From Paraburkholderia sartisoli (GTDB taxonomy: Bacteria; Pseudomonadota; Gammaproteobacteria; Burkholderiales; Burkholderiaceae), in NCBI RefSeq assembly GCF_900107685.1, contig NZ_FNRQ01000010.1, forward strand, positions 1 to 64,000: a stretch of DNA of 64,000 nt, in the 5' to 3' direction. The notes under the pieces are model-generated. The model ran no database searches, was not told where the DNA came from, and saw only the letters and a list, made by a program, of their open reading frames with translations. The position numbers and the translations under genes were made by a program. Shown piece after piece: positions 7,857-15,879 of the stretch; position 1 is the first letter of the stretch, and each line of letters opens with the position of its first letter.

Positions 7857-8252
7857 ATGAGCATGAGTGATCCTATCGCCGATATGCTGACTCGCATCCG
7901 CAACGCGCAGATGGTCGAGAAGGTTTCGGTGACAATGCCCTCGTCAAAAGTGAAGGTTGCGATTGCGCAGGTCCTGAAGGACGAAGGCTATATCGATGAT
8001 TTCGCAGTGAAGGCTGAAGGTGCGAAATCTGAATTGAACATCGCGTTGAAGTACTACGCGGGCCGTCCGGTTATCGAGCGCCTTGAACGCGTCTCGAAGC
8101 CTGGTCTGCGTGTATATCGCGGTCGTAACGACATCCCGACGGTCATGAATGGCCTCGGCGTGGCAATCGTGTCAACGCCGAAGGGTGTGATGACGGACCG
8201 CAAGGCGCGCGCTACGGGCGTTGGTGGCGAAGTCATCTGCTACGTCGCTTAA
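7857..8252 (+). CDS. rpsH: 30S ribosomal protein S8
   Basis: S8 is a primary 16S rRNA binder; in E. coli it represses the spc operon by binding the rplE mRNA. The 131-residue product MSMSDPIADMLTRIRNAQ ends with the signature GVMTDRKARATGVGGEVICYVA. AGGAGA at 7844-7849 is a good ribosome binding site. I could not identify an S8-binding mimic around the rplX-rplE junction by eye. Confidence 0.98.
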   Translation: MSMSDPIADMLTRIRNAQMVEKVSVTMPSSKVKVAIAQVLKDEGYIDDFAVKAEGAKSELNIALKYYAGRPVIERLERVSKPGLRVYRGRNDIPTVMNGLGVAIVSTPKGVMTDRKARATGVGGEVICYVA

Positions 8253-8272
8253 GGCCGAAAGGAGAGAGAAAC

Positions 8273-8803
8273 ATGTCTCGAGTAGGTAAAAGCCCGATCG
8301 CGCTGCAAGGCGCAGAAGTGGCCCTGAGCGACGAACGCATTACCGTCAAGGGCCCGCTGGGTACGATTACACAAGCTGCAAATCGCCTCGTGAAAGTGGT
8401 AAACGACAACGGCACGCTGAAAGTCGAGCCGGTTGACGAAAGCCGCGAAGCGAACGCGATGTCGGGCACGATGCGCGCGCTGGTTGCGAACATGGTGAAC
8501 GGCGTGACGAAGGGTTTCGAGCGCAAGCTGACGCTGGTTGGCGTCGGTTACCGCGCACAGGCGCAAGGCGACAAGCTGAATCTGTCGCTGGGTTTCTCGC
8601 ACCCGGTGGTGCACCAGATGCCGGAAGGCGTGAAGGCTGAAACCCCGTCGCAAACCGAAATCGTGATCAAGGGGATCAATAAACAGCAAGTTGGCCAGGT
8701 CGCTGCAGAAGTGCGCGGCTATCGTCCGCCGGAGCCCTACAAGGGCAAGGGTGTGCGTTACGCCAACGAGGTTGTGATCCTCAAAGAAACGAAGAAGAAG
8801 TAA
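8273..8803 (+). CDS. rplF: 50S ribosomal protein L6
   Basis: L6 lies near the factor-binding stalk base and the sarcin-ricin loop. The 176-residue product MSRVGKSPIALQGAEVALS contains two L6 repeats, with the C-terminal signature QVAAEVRGYRPPEPYKGKGVRY. AAAGGAGAG precedes the ATG. Length and position (S8-L6-L18) are standard. Confidence 0.98.
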   Translation: MSRVGKSPIALQGAEVALSDERITVKGPLGTITQAANRLVKVVNDNGTLKVEPVDESREANAMSGTMRALVANMVNGVTKGFERKLTLVGVGYRAQAQGDKLNLSLGFSHPVVHQMPEGVKAETPSQTEIVIKGINKQQVGQVAAEVRGYRPPEPYKGKGVRYANEVVILKETKKK

Positions 8804-8815
8804 GGGTGCGCAATC

Positions 8816-9181
8816 ATGGATAAGACTCAATCTCGCCTGCGCCGCGCTCGTCAGACGCGTATCAAGATCGCTGAGCTGCAGGTCGCGCGTCTCGCCGTGC
8901 ATCGCACGAACACGCACATCTATGCACAGGTGTTCTCGCCGTGCGGCACCAAGGTGCTCGCCAGCGCGTCGACGCTCGAAGCCGAAGTGCGTGCGCAACT
9001 GGCTGACCAGTCGGGCAAGGGTGGCAACGTCGCCGCTGCCACGCTGATCGGCAAGCGCATTGCAGAAAAGGCTAAGGCTGCCGGCATCGAATCCGTCGCC
9101 TTCGACCGTTCGGGTTTCCGTTACCACGGCCGCGTGAAAGCGCTGGCTGATGCGGCGCGCGAAGCCGGACTCAAGTTCTAA
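8816..9181 (+). CDS. rplR: 50S ribosomal protein L18
   Basis: L18 binds 5S rRNA together with L5. The 121-residue product MDKTQSRLRRARQTRIKIAEL has the conserved RLAVHRTNTHIYAQV strand and the C-terminal VAFDRSGFRYHGRVKALADAARE signature. Length is typical for betaproteobacteria. It sits 12 bp after rplF. Confidence 0.98.
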   Translation: MDKTQSRLRRARQTRIKIAELQVARLAVHRTNTHIYAQVFSPCGTKVLASASTLEAEVRAQLADQSGKGGNVAAATLIGKRIAEKAKAAGIESVAFDRSGFRYHGRVKALADAAREAGLKF

Positions 9182-9195
9182 GGGAAGAATTCGTC

Positions 9196-9714
9196 ATGGC
9201 AAAGATGCAAGCGAAAGTTCAGGCTGACGAACGCGACGACGGCCTTCGTGAAAAGATGATTTCGGTCAACCGCGTGACCAAGGTCGTGAAGGGTGGCCGT
9301 ATTCTCGGCTTCGCCGCACTGACCGTGGTTGGCGACGGTGATGGCCGCATCGGCATGGGCAAGGGCAAAGCGAAGGAAGTTCCGGTTGCTGTTCAAAAGG
9401 CAATGGAACAGGCTCGTCGCAACATGTTCAAGGTGCCGCTCAAGAATGGTACGTTGCAGCACGAAGTGCATGGCAAGCACGGCGCATCCGCTGTCCTCCT
9501 CGCTCCGGCGAAGGATGGTACGGGCGTGATCGCTGGTGGTCCGATGCGCGCAGTGTTCGACGTGATGGGCGTGCAAAATGTGGTGGCCAAGAGCCACGGT
9601 TCGACGAACCCTTACAACCTCGTCCGTGCGACGCTCGACGGTCTGCGCAAGCAGTCCACTCCGGGCGACATCGCGGCGAAGCGTGGTAAGTCTGTCGAAG
9701 ATATTTTGGGCTAA
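9196..9714 (+). CDS. rpsE: 30S ribosomal protein S5
   Basis: S5 is part of the mRNA entry helicase and the decoding-accuracy centre (ram mutations). The 172-residue product has the N-terminal double-stranded RNA-binding fold with VNRVTKVVKGGRILGFAAL and the GGPMRAVFDVMGVQNVVAKSHGS segment. No change is visible at the spectinomycin-loop residues (KVVKGGR). Start ATG 9196 follows AAGGGAAG. Confidence 0.98.
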   Translation: MAKMQAKVQADERDDGLREKMISVNRVTKVVKGGRILGFAALTVVGDGDGRIGMGKGKAKEVPVAVQKAMEQARRNMFKVPLKNGTLQHEVHGKHGASAVLLAPAKDGTGVIAGGPMRAVFDVMGVQNVVAKSHGSTNPYNLVRATLDGLRKQSTPGDIAAKRGKSVEDILG

Positions 9715-9728
9715 GCCAGGTGGTCACC

Positions 9729-9911
9729 ATGTCTGAAAAAACTGTCAAGGTTCAGCTCGTCAAGAGCCTGATTGGGACCCGCGAAACGCACCGTGCAACG
9801 GTACGTGGTCTGGGCCTGCGCCGACTCAACTCGGTTAGCGAGCTGCAGGACACGCCGGCTGTGCGCGGCATGATCAACAAGGTTTCGTACCTCGTTAAGG
9901 TCATCAGCTAA
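9729..9911 (+). CDS. rpmD: 50S ribosomal protein L30
   Basis: L30 is a small large-subunit protein. The 60-residue product MSEKTVKVQLVKSLIGTR has the usual length; a GTG at 9720 would add three residues but family members begin MSEKTVKV, so ATG 9729 is used. CCAGGTGG upstream is a modest ribosome binding site. It sits between rpsE and rplO as expected. Confidence 0.96.
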   Translation: MSEKTVKVQLVKSLIGTRETHRATVRGLGLRRLNSVSELQDTPAVRGMINKVSYLVKVIS

Positions 9912-9940
9912 GCGGCTGACCAGGACTCAAGGAGTTGATA

Positions 9941-10375
9941 ATGGAATTGAATAACCTGAAGCCGGCAGAAGGTTCGAAGCACGCAAAGCGTCGCGTCGGT
10001 CGTGGCATCGGCTCCGGACTCGGCAAGACCGCAGGTCGCGGTCACAAGGGTCAGAAGTCGCGTTCGGGCGGCTTTCACAAGGTTGGCTTCGAAGGCGGTC
10101 AAATGCCGCTGCAACGTCGCCTGCCGAAGCGTGGCTTCACGTCGCTGACGAGGGAATTTGTCGGCGAAGTGCGTCTCTCGGATCTGGAAAAGCTGCCGGT
10201 CGATGAAATCGATCTGCTGGCTCTGAAGCAAGCCGGCCTGGTCGGTGAGCTGATCAAGAGCGCCAAGATCATCGCGACGGGCGAACTGAAGCGCAAGATC
10301 GTTGTGAAGGGTCTGAGTGCGACGAAGGGTGCACGTGCTGCTATCGAAGCAGCAGGTGGCTCTTTTGCCGAGTAA
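9941..10375 (+). CDS. rplO: 50S ribosomal protein L15
   Basis: L15 is a late-assembly large-subunit protein. The 144-residue product MELNNLKPAEGSKHAKRRVGRGIGSGLGKTAGRGHKG has the basic glycine-rich N-terminal extension that threads into rRNA. AAGGAG (9929-9934) with 6-nt spacing supports ATG 9941 over the upstream TTG at 9935. It is followed by secY, as in E. coli. Confidence 0.97.
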   Translation: MELNNLKPAEGSKHAKRRVGRGIGSGLGKTAGRGHKGQKSRSGGFHKVGFEGGQMPLQRRLPKRGFTSLTREFVGEVRLSDLEKLPVDEIDLLALKQAGLVGELIKSAKIIATGELKRKIVVKGLSATKGARAAIEAAGGSFAE

Positions 10376-10421
10376 CGTGCAAGTCGATTGCCGTCACTAG
10401 CATTTGCATCGGAGAAGGTAC

Positions 10422-11768
10422 TTGGCTAACAGCCCGAGTCTCGCAAAACCCGGTCGAAGCGCGGCGAAGTTTGGCGATCTGCGTCGGCGGGCAGTATTTC
10501 TGCTGCTGGCGTTGATCGTCTACCGTATCGGCGCGCATATTCCGGTGCCGGGTATCGACCCGGACCAGCTGGCGAAGCTGTTCCAAAGCCAGTCGGGCGG
10601 CATCCTTGGCATGTTCAACATGTTCTCGGGTGGCGCACTCTCGCGGTTCACGATTTTCGCGCTTGGGATCATGCCGTACATTTCGGCGTCGATCATCATG
10701 CAGTTGCTGGCGATTGTCTCGCCGCAACTCGAGGCGCTGAAGAAAGAAGGGCAGGCGGGGCAGCGGAAAATTACGCAGTACACGCGGATCTTTACCGTGC
10801 TGCTTGCTACTTTCCAGGCGTTCGGCATTGCCGTTGCGCTTGAGAATCAGCCGGCGCTCGTCATTGATCCGGGTATGGTGTTCCGGCTCACGACGGTTGT
10901 GACGCTGGTTACCGGTACGATGTTCCTGATGTGGCTGGGTGAGCAGATCACGGAGCGCGGACTTGGTAACGGCATCTCGATCATCATTTTCGGCGGTATT
11001 GCAGCGGGTTTTCCGAATGCAATCGGTGGTCTGTTCTCGCTGGTGCAAACCGGCTCGATGGGGCCGGTTTCGGCGATTATCGTCGTCGCGTTGATTGCTG
11101 CTGTGACGTATGTGGTTGTGTTCATCGAACGCGGCCAGCGCAAGATTCTTGTGAATTACGCCAAGCGGCAGGTGGGCAACAAGATTTACGGCGGCCAGTC
11201 TTCGCATTTGCCGCTGAAGCTGAACATGTCGGGTGTGATTCCGCCGATCTTTGCGTCGTCGATCATTCTCTTCCCGGCAACCATCCTGAACTGGTTCAGT
11301 TCGGGGTCGCGTACCGGCTGGTTTGGCGACACGCTGCATAACGTGGCTGAGGCGCTCAAACCCGGGCAACCGGTGTACGTGTTGTTGTACGCGTTGGCGA
11401 TCGTATTCTTCTGCTTTTTCTACACCGCGCTGGTGTTCAACAGCAGGGAGACGGCCGACAACCTGAAGAAAAGCGGCGCTTTCGTACCGGGCATCCGTCC
11501 GGGCGATCAGACGGCTCGATATATCGACCGCATCCTCACGCGTTTGACGCTGGCTGGTGCGATCTACATTGTGTTCGTTTGTCTGCTGCCTGAGTTTCTG
11601 GTACTGCGCTGGAATGTGCCGTTTTATTTCGGTGGAACGTCACTGCTGATCATTGTCGTCGTCACAATGGACTTCATGGCGCAGGTGCAGTCGTACGTTA
11701 TGTCGCAACAGTATGAATCGCTGCTGAAGAAAGCCAATTTCAAAGGCGGCGGCGTCCCGATGCGTTGA
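10422..11768 (+). CDS. secY: Protein translocase subunit SecY
   Basis: SecY is the pore of the Sec translocon in the inner membrane. The 448-residue product has about ten hydrophobic segments, the first at RRAVFLLLALIVYRIGAHIPVPGID, then the plug region and the cytosolic loop FIERGQRKILVNYAKRQVGNK. The start is TTG 10422, 18 bp inside the longest frame, because GGAGAAGG (10411-10418) precedes it and the family begins (M)ANSPSLAKPGRS. A TTG start on a gene of this operon may hold SecY output below the ribosomal proteins. infA follows after 8 bp. Confidence 0.96.
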   Translation: MANSPSLAKPGRSAAKFGDLRRRAVFLLLALIVYRIGAHIPVPGIDPDQLAKLFQSQSGGILGMFNMFSGGALSRFTIFALGIMPYISASIIMQLLAIVSPQLEALKKEGQAGQRKITQYTRIFTVLLATFQAFGIAVALENQPALVIDPGMVFRLTTVVTLVTGTMFLMWLGEQITERGLGNGISIIIFGGIAAGFPNAIGGLFSLVQTGSMGPVSAIIVVALIAAVTYVVVFIERGQRKILVNYAKRQVGNKIYGGQSSHLPLKLNMSGVIPPIFASSIILFPATILNWFSSGSRTGWFGDTLHNVAEALKPGQPVYVLLYALAIVFFCFFYTALVFNSRETADNLKKSGAFVPGIRPGDQTARYIDRILTRLTLAGAIYIVFVCLLPEFLVLRWNVPFYFGGTSLLIIVVVTMDFMAQVQSYVMSQQYESLLKKANFKGGGVPMR

Positions 11769-11776
11769 AAGGACTT

Positions 11777-11995
11777 ATGGCCAAAGACGATGTAATCCAG
11801 ATGCAGGGTGAAGTCATCGAAAACCTGCCTAACGCTACCTTCAGGGTAAAGCTGGAAAACGGCCATGTCGTATTGGGACACATATCCGGCAAGATGCGGA
11901 TGCATTACATCCGAATCCTGCCGGGCGACAAGGTGACGGTTGAATTGACGCCTTACGATCTGTCGCGTGCGCGGATCGTGTTCCGGGCGAAGTGA
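11777..11995 (+). CDS. infA: Translation initiation factor IF-1
   Basis: IF-1 is an OB-fold protein that blocks the ribosomal A site during initiation. The 72-residue product MAKDDVIQMQGEVIENLPNATFRVKLENGH ends YDLSRARIVFRAK. A TTG at 11765 would add four residues; AAAGGA (11768-11773) instead fits ATG 11777. In Burkholderiaceae infA lies between secY and rpmJ, as here, and a second infA copy is usual elsewhere in the genome. Confidence 0.97.
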   Translation: MAKDDVIQMQGEVIENLPNATFRVKLENGHVVLGHISGKMRMHYIRILPGDKVTVELTPYDLSRARIVFRAK

Positions 11996-12015
11996 TTTGA
12001 AAAAAGGGTAATATC

Positions 12016-12132
12016 ATGAAAGTGATGGCATCGGTTAAGCGCATTTGCCGCAATTGCAAGATCATCAAGCGCAAGGGCGTTGTGCGCGTGATTTGCAGCT
12101 CTGATCCGCGCCACAAACAGCGTCAAGGCTGA
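12016..12132 (+). CDS. rpmJ: 50S ribosomal protein L36 (zinc-binding form)
   Basis: This short gene encodes 38 residues, starting [20 protein letters not shown]. The CxxC at residues 11 and 14, a cysteine at 27 and a histidine at 33 form the zinc site of the C+ type of L36. AAAGGG (12004-12009) precedes ATG 12016. It lies between infA and rpsM, the normal position. It is easy to miss because of its size. Confidence 0.97.
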
Positions 12133-12173
12133 ACGCCGCGCTTTTGCTTGCGCTTTTTGTTTGAGGAAAAACA

Positions 12174-12539
12174 ATGGCTCGTATCGCAGGGGTTAACATC
12201 CCGAATCACCAGCATACCGAAATCGGCCTGACGGCAATTTATGGTATCGGCCGCACGCGCTCGCGCGACATTTGCGTCGCTGCTGGTGTGGCATTTTCGA
12301 AGAAGGTCAAGGACCTGAACGACGCAGACCTCGAAAAGCTGCGTGAAGAAGTCGGCAAGTTCATCGTTGAAGGCGATCTTCGCCGTGAAACGACGATGAA
12401 CATCAAGCGCCTGATGGATCTCGGCTGCTACCGTGGCGTGCGTCACCGCAAGGGCCTGCCCCTGCGTGGCCAGCGCACGCGTACGAATGCCCGTACGCGC
12501 AAGGGTCCGCGTCGTGCAGCGCAATCGCTGAAGAAGTAA
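12174..12539 (+). CDS. rpsM: 30S ribosomal protein S13
   Basis: S13 is a head protein that contacts P-site tRNA and forms subunit bridges B1a/B1b. The 121-residue product [30 protein letters not shown] has the helix-two-turn-helix core and the basic tail [19 protein letters not shown]. It starts the alpha operon. GAGGAAAAAC upstream is the ribosome binding site. Confidence 0.98.
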
Positions 12540-12567
12540 GCGGAACTGACAGTTACAGGAAAACGTA

Positions 12568-12972
12568 ATGGCTAAGGCTTCGAACAACTCCGCGGCGCAA
12601 CGCGTTCGCAAGAAGGTCAAGAAGAACGTCGCCGAGGGCGTGGTTCACGTTCACGCGTCGTTCAACAACACCATCATCACGATCACCGATCGTCAAGGCA
12701 ACGCGCTTGCCTGGGCAACGTCGGGTGGCCAGGGTTTCAAGGGCTCGCGTAAATCGACGCCGTTTGCAGCTCAGGTTGCAGCCGAGTCGGCTGGTCGTGT
12801 GGCGCTGGAATACGGCGTAAAGAATCTCGAAGTACGGATCAAGGGCCCTGGTCCTGGCCGTGAGTCCGCGGTGCGCGCGCTGCATGGTCTTGGCATCAAG
12901 ATCACCGCGATTTCCGACGTGACGCCGGTTCCGCACAACGGCTGCCGTCCGCCGAAGCGTCGTCGTATCTAA
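12568..12972 (+). CDS. rpsK: 30S ribosomal protein S11
   Basis: S11 is a platform protein close to the E site and the 3' end of 16S rRNA. The 134-residue product has VHVHASFNNTIITITDRQGN and the tail GIKITAISDVTPVPHNGCRPPKRRRI, including the conserved N-G motif that becomes isoaspartate in several bacteria. Next is a 144-bp leader before rpsD. Confidence 0.98.
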   Translation: MAKASNNSAAQRVRKKVKKNVAEGVVHVHASFNNTIITITDRQGNALAWATSGGQGFKGSRKSTPFAAQVAAESAGRVALEYGVKNLEVRIKGPGPGRESAVRALHGLGIKITAISDVTPVPHNGCRPPKRRRI

Positions 12973-13074
12973 GACGCTGTTTTGTCAGCGCTCGTTGACG
13001 CTTCGCGCGCCGACGGGCTGCTTGCGTTATTGAATTGACTAAGCCCACCGTTCGACCCAAAGGGTTCGGACTAG

Positions 13075-13092
13075 CGTGAATCCAGATTCACG
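13075..13092 (+). promoter_or_regulatory. Short hairpin just upstream of the rpsD ribosome binding site
   Basis: CGTGAATC (13075-13082) and GATTCACG (13085-13092) form a 7-8 bp stem 10 nt before the AGAAGGA site (13104-13110) of rpsD. A second weaker stem, CGACCC / GGGTTCG, lies just before it. S4, the rpsD product, represses alpha-operon translation in E. coli; the location would suit a control structure, but no S4 pseudoknot can be shown by eye. Confidence 0.4.
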
Positions 13093-13116
13093 TGATTAAT
13101 CAGAGAAGGAATCAAC

Positions 13117-13740
13117 GTGGCACGTTATATCGGCCCCAAGGCCAAGCTCTCCCGCCGTGAAGGCACTGACCTCTTCCTGAAGAGCGCCCGTCGTTCGCTC
13201 GCTGACAAGTGCAAGCTTGACAGCAAGCCGGGCCAGCACGGCCGCACGTCGGGTGCACGTACGTCCGATTACGGCACGCAGCTGCGCGAAAAGCAAAAAG
13301 TAAAGCGCATCTACGGTGTCCTCGAACGCCAGTTCCGCCGTTACTTCGCTGAAGCTGACCGTCTCAAGGGCAACACGGGTGAAAACCTGCTGCAACTGCT
13401 CGAGTCGCGTCTCGACAACGTTGTGTATCGCATGGGTTTCGGCTCGACGCGCGCAGAAGCACGTCAGCTGGTCGGCCACAAGGCGATCACGGTGAACGGC
13501 GTTGTGACCAACATCCCGTCGCTGCAAGTGAAGGCAGGCGATGTGGTGGCGGTTCGTGAACAAGCGAAGAAGCAGGCGCGTATTCTCGAAGCGCTGTCGC
13601 TGGCCGAGCAAGGCGGACTGCCGGGCTGGGTCGCCGTCGATTCGAAGAAATTCGAAGGCACGTTCAAGCAAAAGCCGGAACGCAGCGACATCGCTGGCGA
13701 TATCAACGAAAGCCTGATCGTCGAATTGTATTCGCGGTAA
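13117..13740 (+). CDS. rpsD: 30S ribosomal protein S4
   Basis: S4 nucleates 30S assembly, lines the mRNA entry channel and is the translational repressor of the alpha operon in E. coli. The 207-residue product starts ARYIGPKAKLSRREGTDLFL after a GTG initiator at 13117 with AGAAGGA 6 nt upstream. It contains the S4 RNA-binding domain ESRLDNVVYRMGFGSTRAEARQLVGHKAI. It lacks the N-terminal zinc cysteines of the other S4 type. A 124-bp gap with an imperfect hairpin follows before rpoA. Confidence 0.97.
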   Translation: MARYIGPKAKLSRREGTDLFLKSARRSLADKCKLDSKPGQHGRTSGARTSDYGTQLREKQKVKRIYGVLERQFRRYFAEADRLKGNTGENLLQLLESRLDNVVYRMGFGSTRAEARQLVGHKAITVNGVVTNIPSLQVKAGDVVAVREQAKKQARILEALSLAEQGGLPGWVAVDSKKFEGTFKQKPERSDIAGDINESLIVELYSR

Positions 13741-13864
13741 TCGGATTAATGGCCGGGGCACCCTGATTGCGCTACGCAAGGGGGCGTCTCGGCTGTTTAT
13801 TTTCAGGTTGTTACCGGTCAGCCTTATCGGTGTAACGAGCCGAGGGTATTGAAAAGGAAAACCT

Positions 13865-14842
13865 ATGCAAACCAGTTTGTTGAAGCCCAAGATCATCGCA
13901 GTTGAATCGCTTGGCGACAGCCATGCGAAAGTGGTCATGGAACCGTTTGAACGCGGTTACGGCCACACCTTGGGTAACGCGCTTCGGCGTGTGCTGCTGT
14001 CGTCGATGGTGGGCTATGCGCCGACCGAAGTGACGATCGCAGGCGTCGTGCACGAATACTCGACGCTTGACGGTGTGCAAGAGGACGTAGTCAACCTGTT
14101 GTTGAACCTGAAGGGCGTCGTGTTCAAGCTGCACAATCGTGACGAAGTCACGGTTACGCTGCGCAAGGAAGGCGAAGGCGTTGTCACCGCTGGCGACATC
14201 GAACTCGCGCACGACTGCGAGGTGATCAACCCGGATCACGTGATTGCGCATCTGTCGAAGGGCGGCAAGCTCGACGTTCAGATCAAGGTCGAGAAGGGCC
14301 GCGGCTATGTGCCGGGCAACGTGCGTCGTTACGGCGAAGAGTCGGCCAAGATCATCGGCCGCATCGTGCTGGATGCGTCGTTCTCGCCGGTTCGCCGCGT
14401 GAGCTACGCCGTTGAGAGCGCGCGTGTCGAACAGCGTACCGACCTCGACAAGCTCGTCATGAACATCGAAACCAACGGTGTGATTTCGCCGGAAGAAGCG
14501 ATCCGTCAATCGGCGCGTATTCTGGTTGATCAACTGTCGGTGTTCGCTGCTCTGGAAGGTACCGAAGCAACGGCCGAAGCGCCGTCCCGTGCGCCGCAGA
14601 TCGATCCGATCCTGCTGCGTCCGGTGGATGATCTCGAACTCACGGTTCGTTCCGCGAACTGCCTGAAGGCCGAGAACATCTATTACATCGGCGACCTGAT
14701 CCAGCGCACGGAAAACGAACTGCTGAAGACGCCGAATCTGGGCCGCAAGTCGCTGAACGAGATCAAGGAAGTCCTCGCTTCGCGTGGCCTGACGCTCGGG
14801 ATGAAGCTCGAAAACTGGCCGCCGGCTGGTCTGGACAAGTAA
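13865..14842 (+). CDS. rpoA: DNA-directed RNA polymerase subunit alpha
   Basis: The alpha subunit dimerises to nucleate RNA polymerase and binds UP elements and activators through its C-terminal domain. The 325-residue product has the N-terminal domain with EPFERGYGHTLGNALRRVLLSSM and, after a linker near residues 235-250, the C-terminal domain with LELTVRSANCLKAENIYYIGDLIQ and GRKSLNEIKEVLASRGLTLGM. AAAGGAAAAC precedes ATG 13865. Length is typical (329 in E. coli). Confidence 0.99.
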   Translation: MQTSLLKPKIIAVESLGDSHAKVVMEPFERGYGHTLGNALRRVLLSSMVGYAPTEVTIAGVVHEYSTLDGVQEDVVNLLLNLKGVVFKLHNRDEVTVTLRKEGEGVVTAGDIELAHDCEVINPDHVIAHLSKGGKLDVQIKVEKGRGYVPGNVRRYGEESAKIIGRIVLDASFSPVRRVSYAVESARVEQRTDLDKLVMNIETNGVISPEEAIRQSARILVDQLSVFAALEGTEATAEAPSRAPQIDPILLRPVDDLELTVRSANCLKAENIYYIGDLIQRTENELLKTPNLGRKSLNEIKEVLASRGLTLGMKLENWPPAGLDK

Positions 14843-14877
14843 GTCGAGAAAGAGTCGCAGTTGTACCGCGACTGGCA

Positions 14878-14918
14878 AAGACGCGGATTTTCCTTTAAAA
14901 TCCGCGTCTTGTCTTTTT
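14878..14918 (+). terminator. Perfect 14-bp hairpin with T tract and embedded -10-like box, between rpoA and rplQ
   Basis: Arms AAGACGCGGATTTT (14878-14891) and AAAATCCGCGTCTT (14897-14910) pair perfectly around a 5-nt loop and are followed by GTCTTTTTTT, a textbook intrinsic terminator. A -10-like TAAAAT (14896-14901) spans the loop and right arm, with a weak -35 TGGCAA (14873-14878) 17 bp upstream. It may both end alpha-operon transcripts and restart rplQ. Confidence 0.8.
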
Positions 14919-15007
14919 TTACTACCGGCCCGTGTGCTCACCCGCCTTGAGATTGGGCGAAGCACGATAGAAGAGCTGGATCAAAACTCTGAATCAAAGG
15001 AATCAAC

Positions 15008-15403
15008 ATGCGTCACCGTCATGGTTTGCGGAAACTGAACCGCACGAGCAGCCACCGTCTGGCAATGCTCCGTAACATGTCCAACTCGCTGATCGAGCAC
15101 GAAGTCATCAAGACGACGCTGCCGAAGGCGAAGGAACTCCGTAAAGTCGTCGAGCCGCTGATCACGCTCGGCAAGAAGCCGTCGCTGGCAAATCGTCGCC
15201 TGGCGTTCAATCGCCTGCGCGATCGTGACTCGGTCACGAAGCTCTTCGAAGTCCTCGGCCCGCGCTACGCGAACCGTCCGGGTGGCTACACGAGCATCCT
15301 GAAGTTCGGCTTCCGTGTCGGCGACAACGCTCCGATGGCGCTGGTTCAACTGATGGACCGCCCGGAAATCGTCGAAGCAGACGACATCCAGGAAGCAGAA
15401 TAA
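15008..15403 (+). CDS. rplQ: 50S ribosomal protein L17
   Basis: L17 is a large-subunit protein near the tunnel exit. The 131-residue product MRHRHGLRKLNRTSSHRLAMLRNMSNSLIEHE is the N-terminal globular part of the family, with a short acidic C-terminal end (EIVEADDIQEAE). CAAAGGAATC precedes the ATG. It is the last gene of the ribosomal supercluster and has its own strong terminator downstream. Confidence 0.98.
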   Translation: MRHRHGLRKLNRTSSHRLAMLRNMSNSLIEHEVIKTTLPKAKELRKVVEPLITLGKKPSLANRRLAFNRLRDRDSVTKLFEVLGPRYANRPGGYTSILKFGFRVGDNAPMALVQLMDRPEIVEADDIQEAE

Positions 15404-15419
15404 GCTCCCAGCATTCGTG

Positions 15420-15448
15420 AAAAGCCAGGCAAACGCCTGGCTTTTTTT
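15420..15448 (+). terminator. Intrinsic terminator after rplQ
   Basis: AAAAGCCAGGC (15420-15430), AAAC loop, GCCTGGCTTTT (15435-15445) and a T run form a strong terminator that ends the ribosomal supercluster. Confidence 0.95.
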
Positions 15449-15546
15449 GTTTGTGCGGCTGAATGTCGCGTTGGGGGCGTTCAGCGAGGTTATGGGGTGC
15501 GGTGATACGATAGCGTGATCGAGATACCTGCCTGTTGGAGCACGCT

Positions 15547-15879
15547 GTGAGCGCAATCGTGACCTTGATGCTGACGACGGCGCCCGACACGGAATCGGCG
15601 GATAAACTCGCGTCGGGCGCGCTGAATGCGCGCCTCGCTGCATGCGTGACGCAACTCGGCACGGTGCGTTCCAGCTACCACTGGCAGAACGTGATCGAAT
15701 CTGCCGAAGAGATCCAGTTGCTCTTCAAGACGAGCGTCGCGCGGGCGCTGGAGCTCGAACAGTACATTCAAACTCACCATCCGTACGACATCCCGGAAAT
15801 CCTTTCGTGGCAAGTCGCTGCATCGGTGGCTTATGGCCAATGGGTCAATGCTGAAACTCAACGCACTCTACATGTTTAA
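15547..15879 (+). CDS. cutA: Divalent-cation tolerance protein CutA
   Basis: CutA is a small trimeric, PII-like cytosolic protein linked to copper tolerance in E. coli; its molecular job is unsettled. The 110-residue product has the family signature HHPYDIPEIL followed by VAYGQWVNAET. I chose GTG 15547 with TTGGAG (15535-15540) as ribosome binding site, since the TTG at 15535 is itself part of that site. Its end overlaps the dsbD start, and in E. coli cutA is likewise next to dsbD, which supports both calls. Confidence 0.93.
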   Translation: MSAIVTLMLTTAPDTESADKLASGALNARLAACVTQLGTVRSSYHWQNVIESAEEIQLLFKTSVARALELEQYIQTHHPYDIPEILSWQVAASVAYGQWVNAETQRTLHV

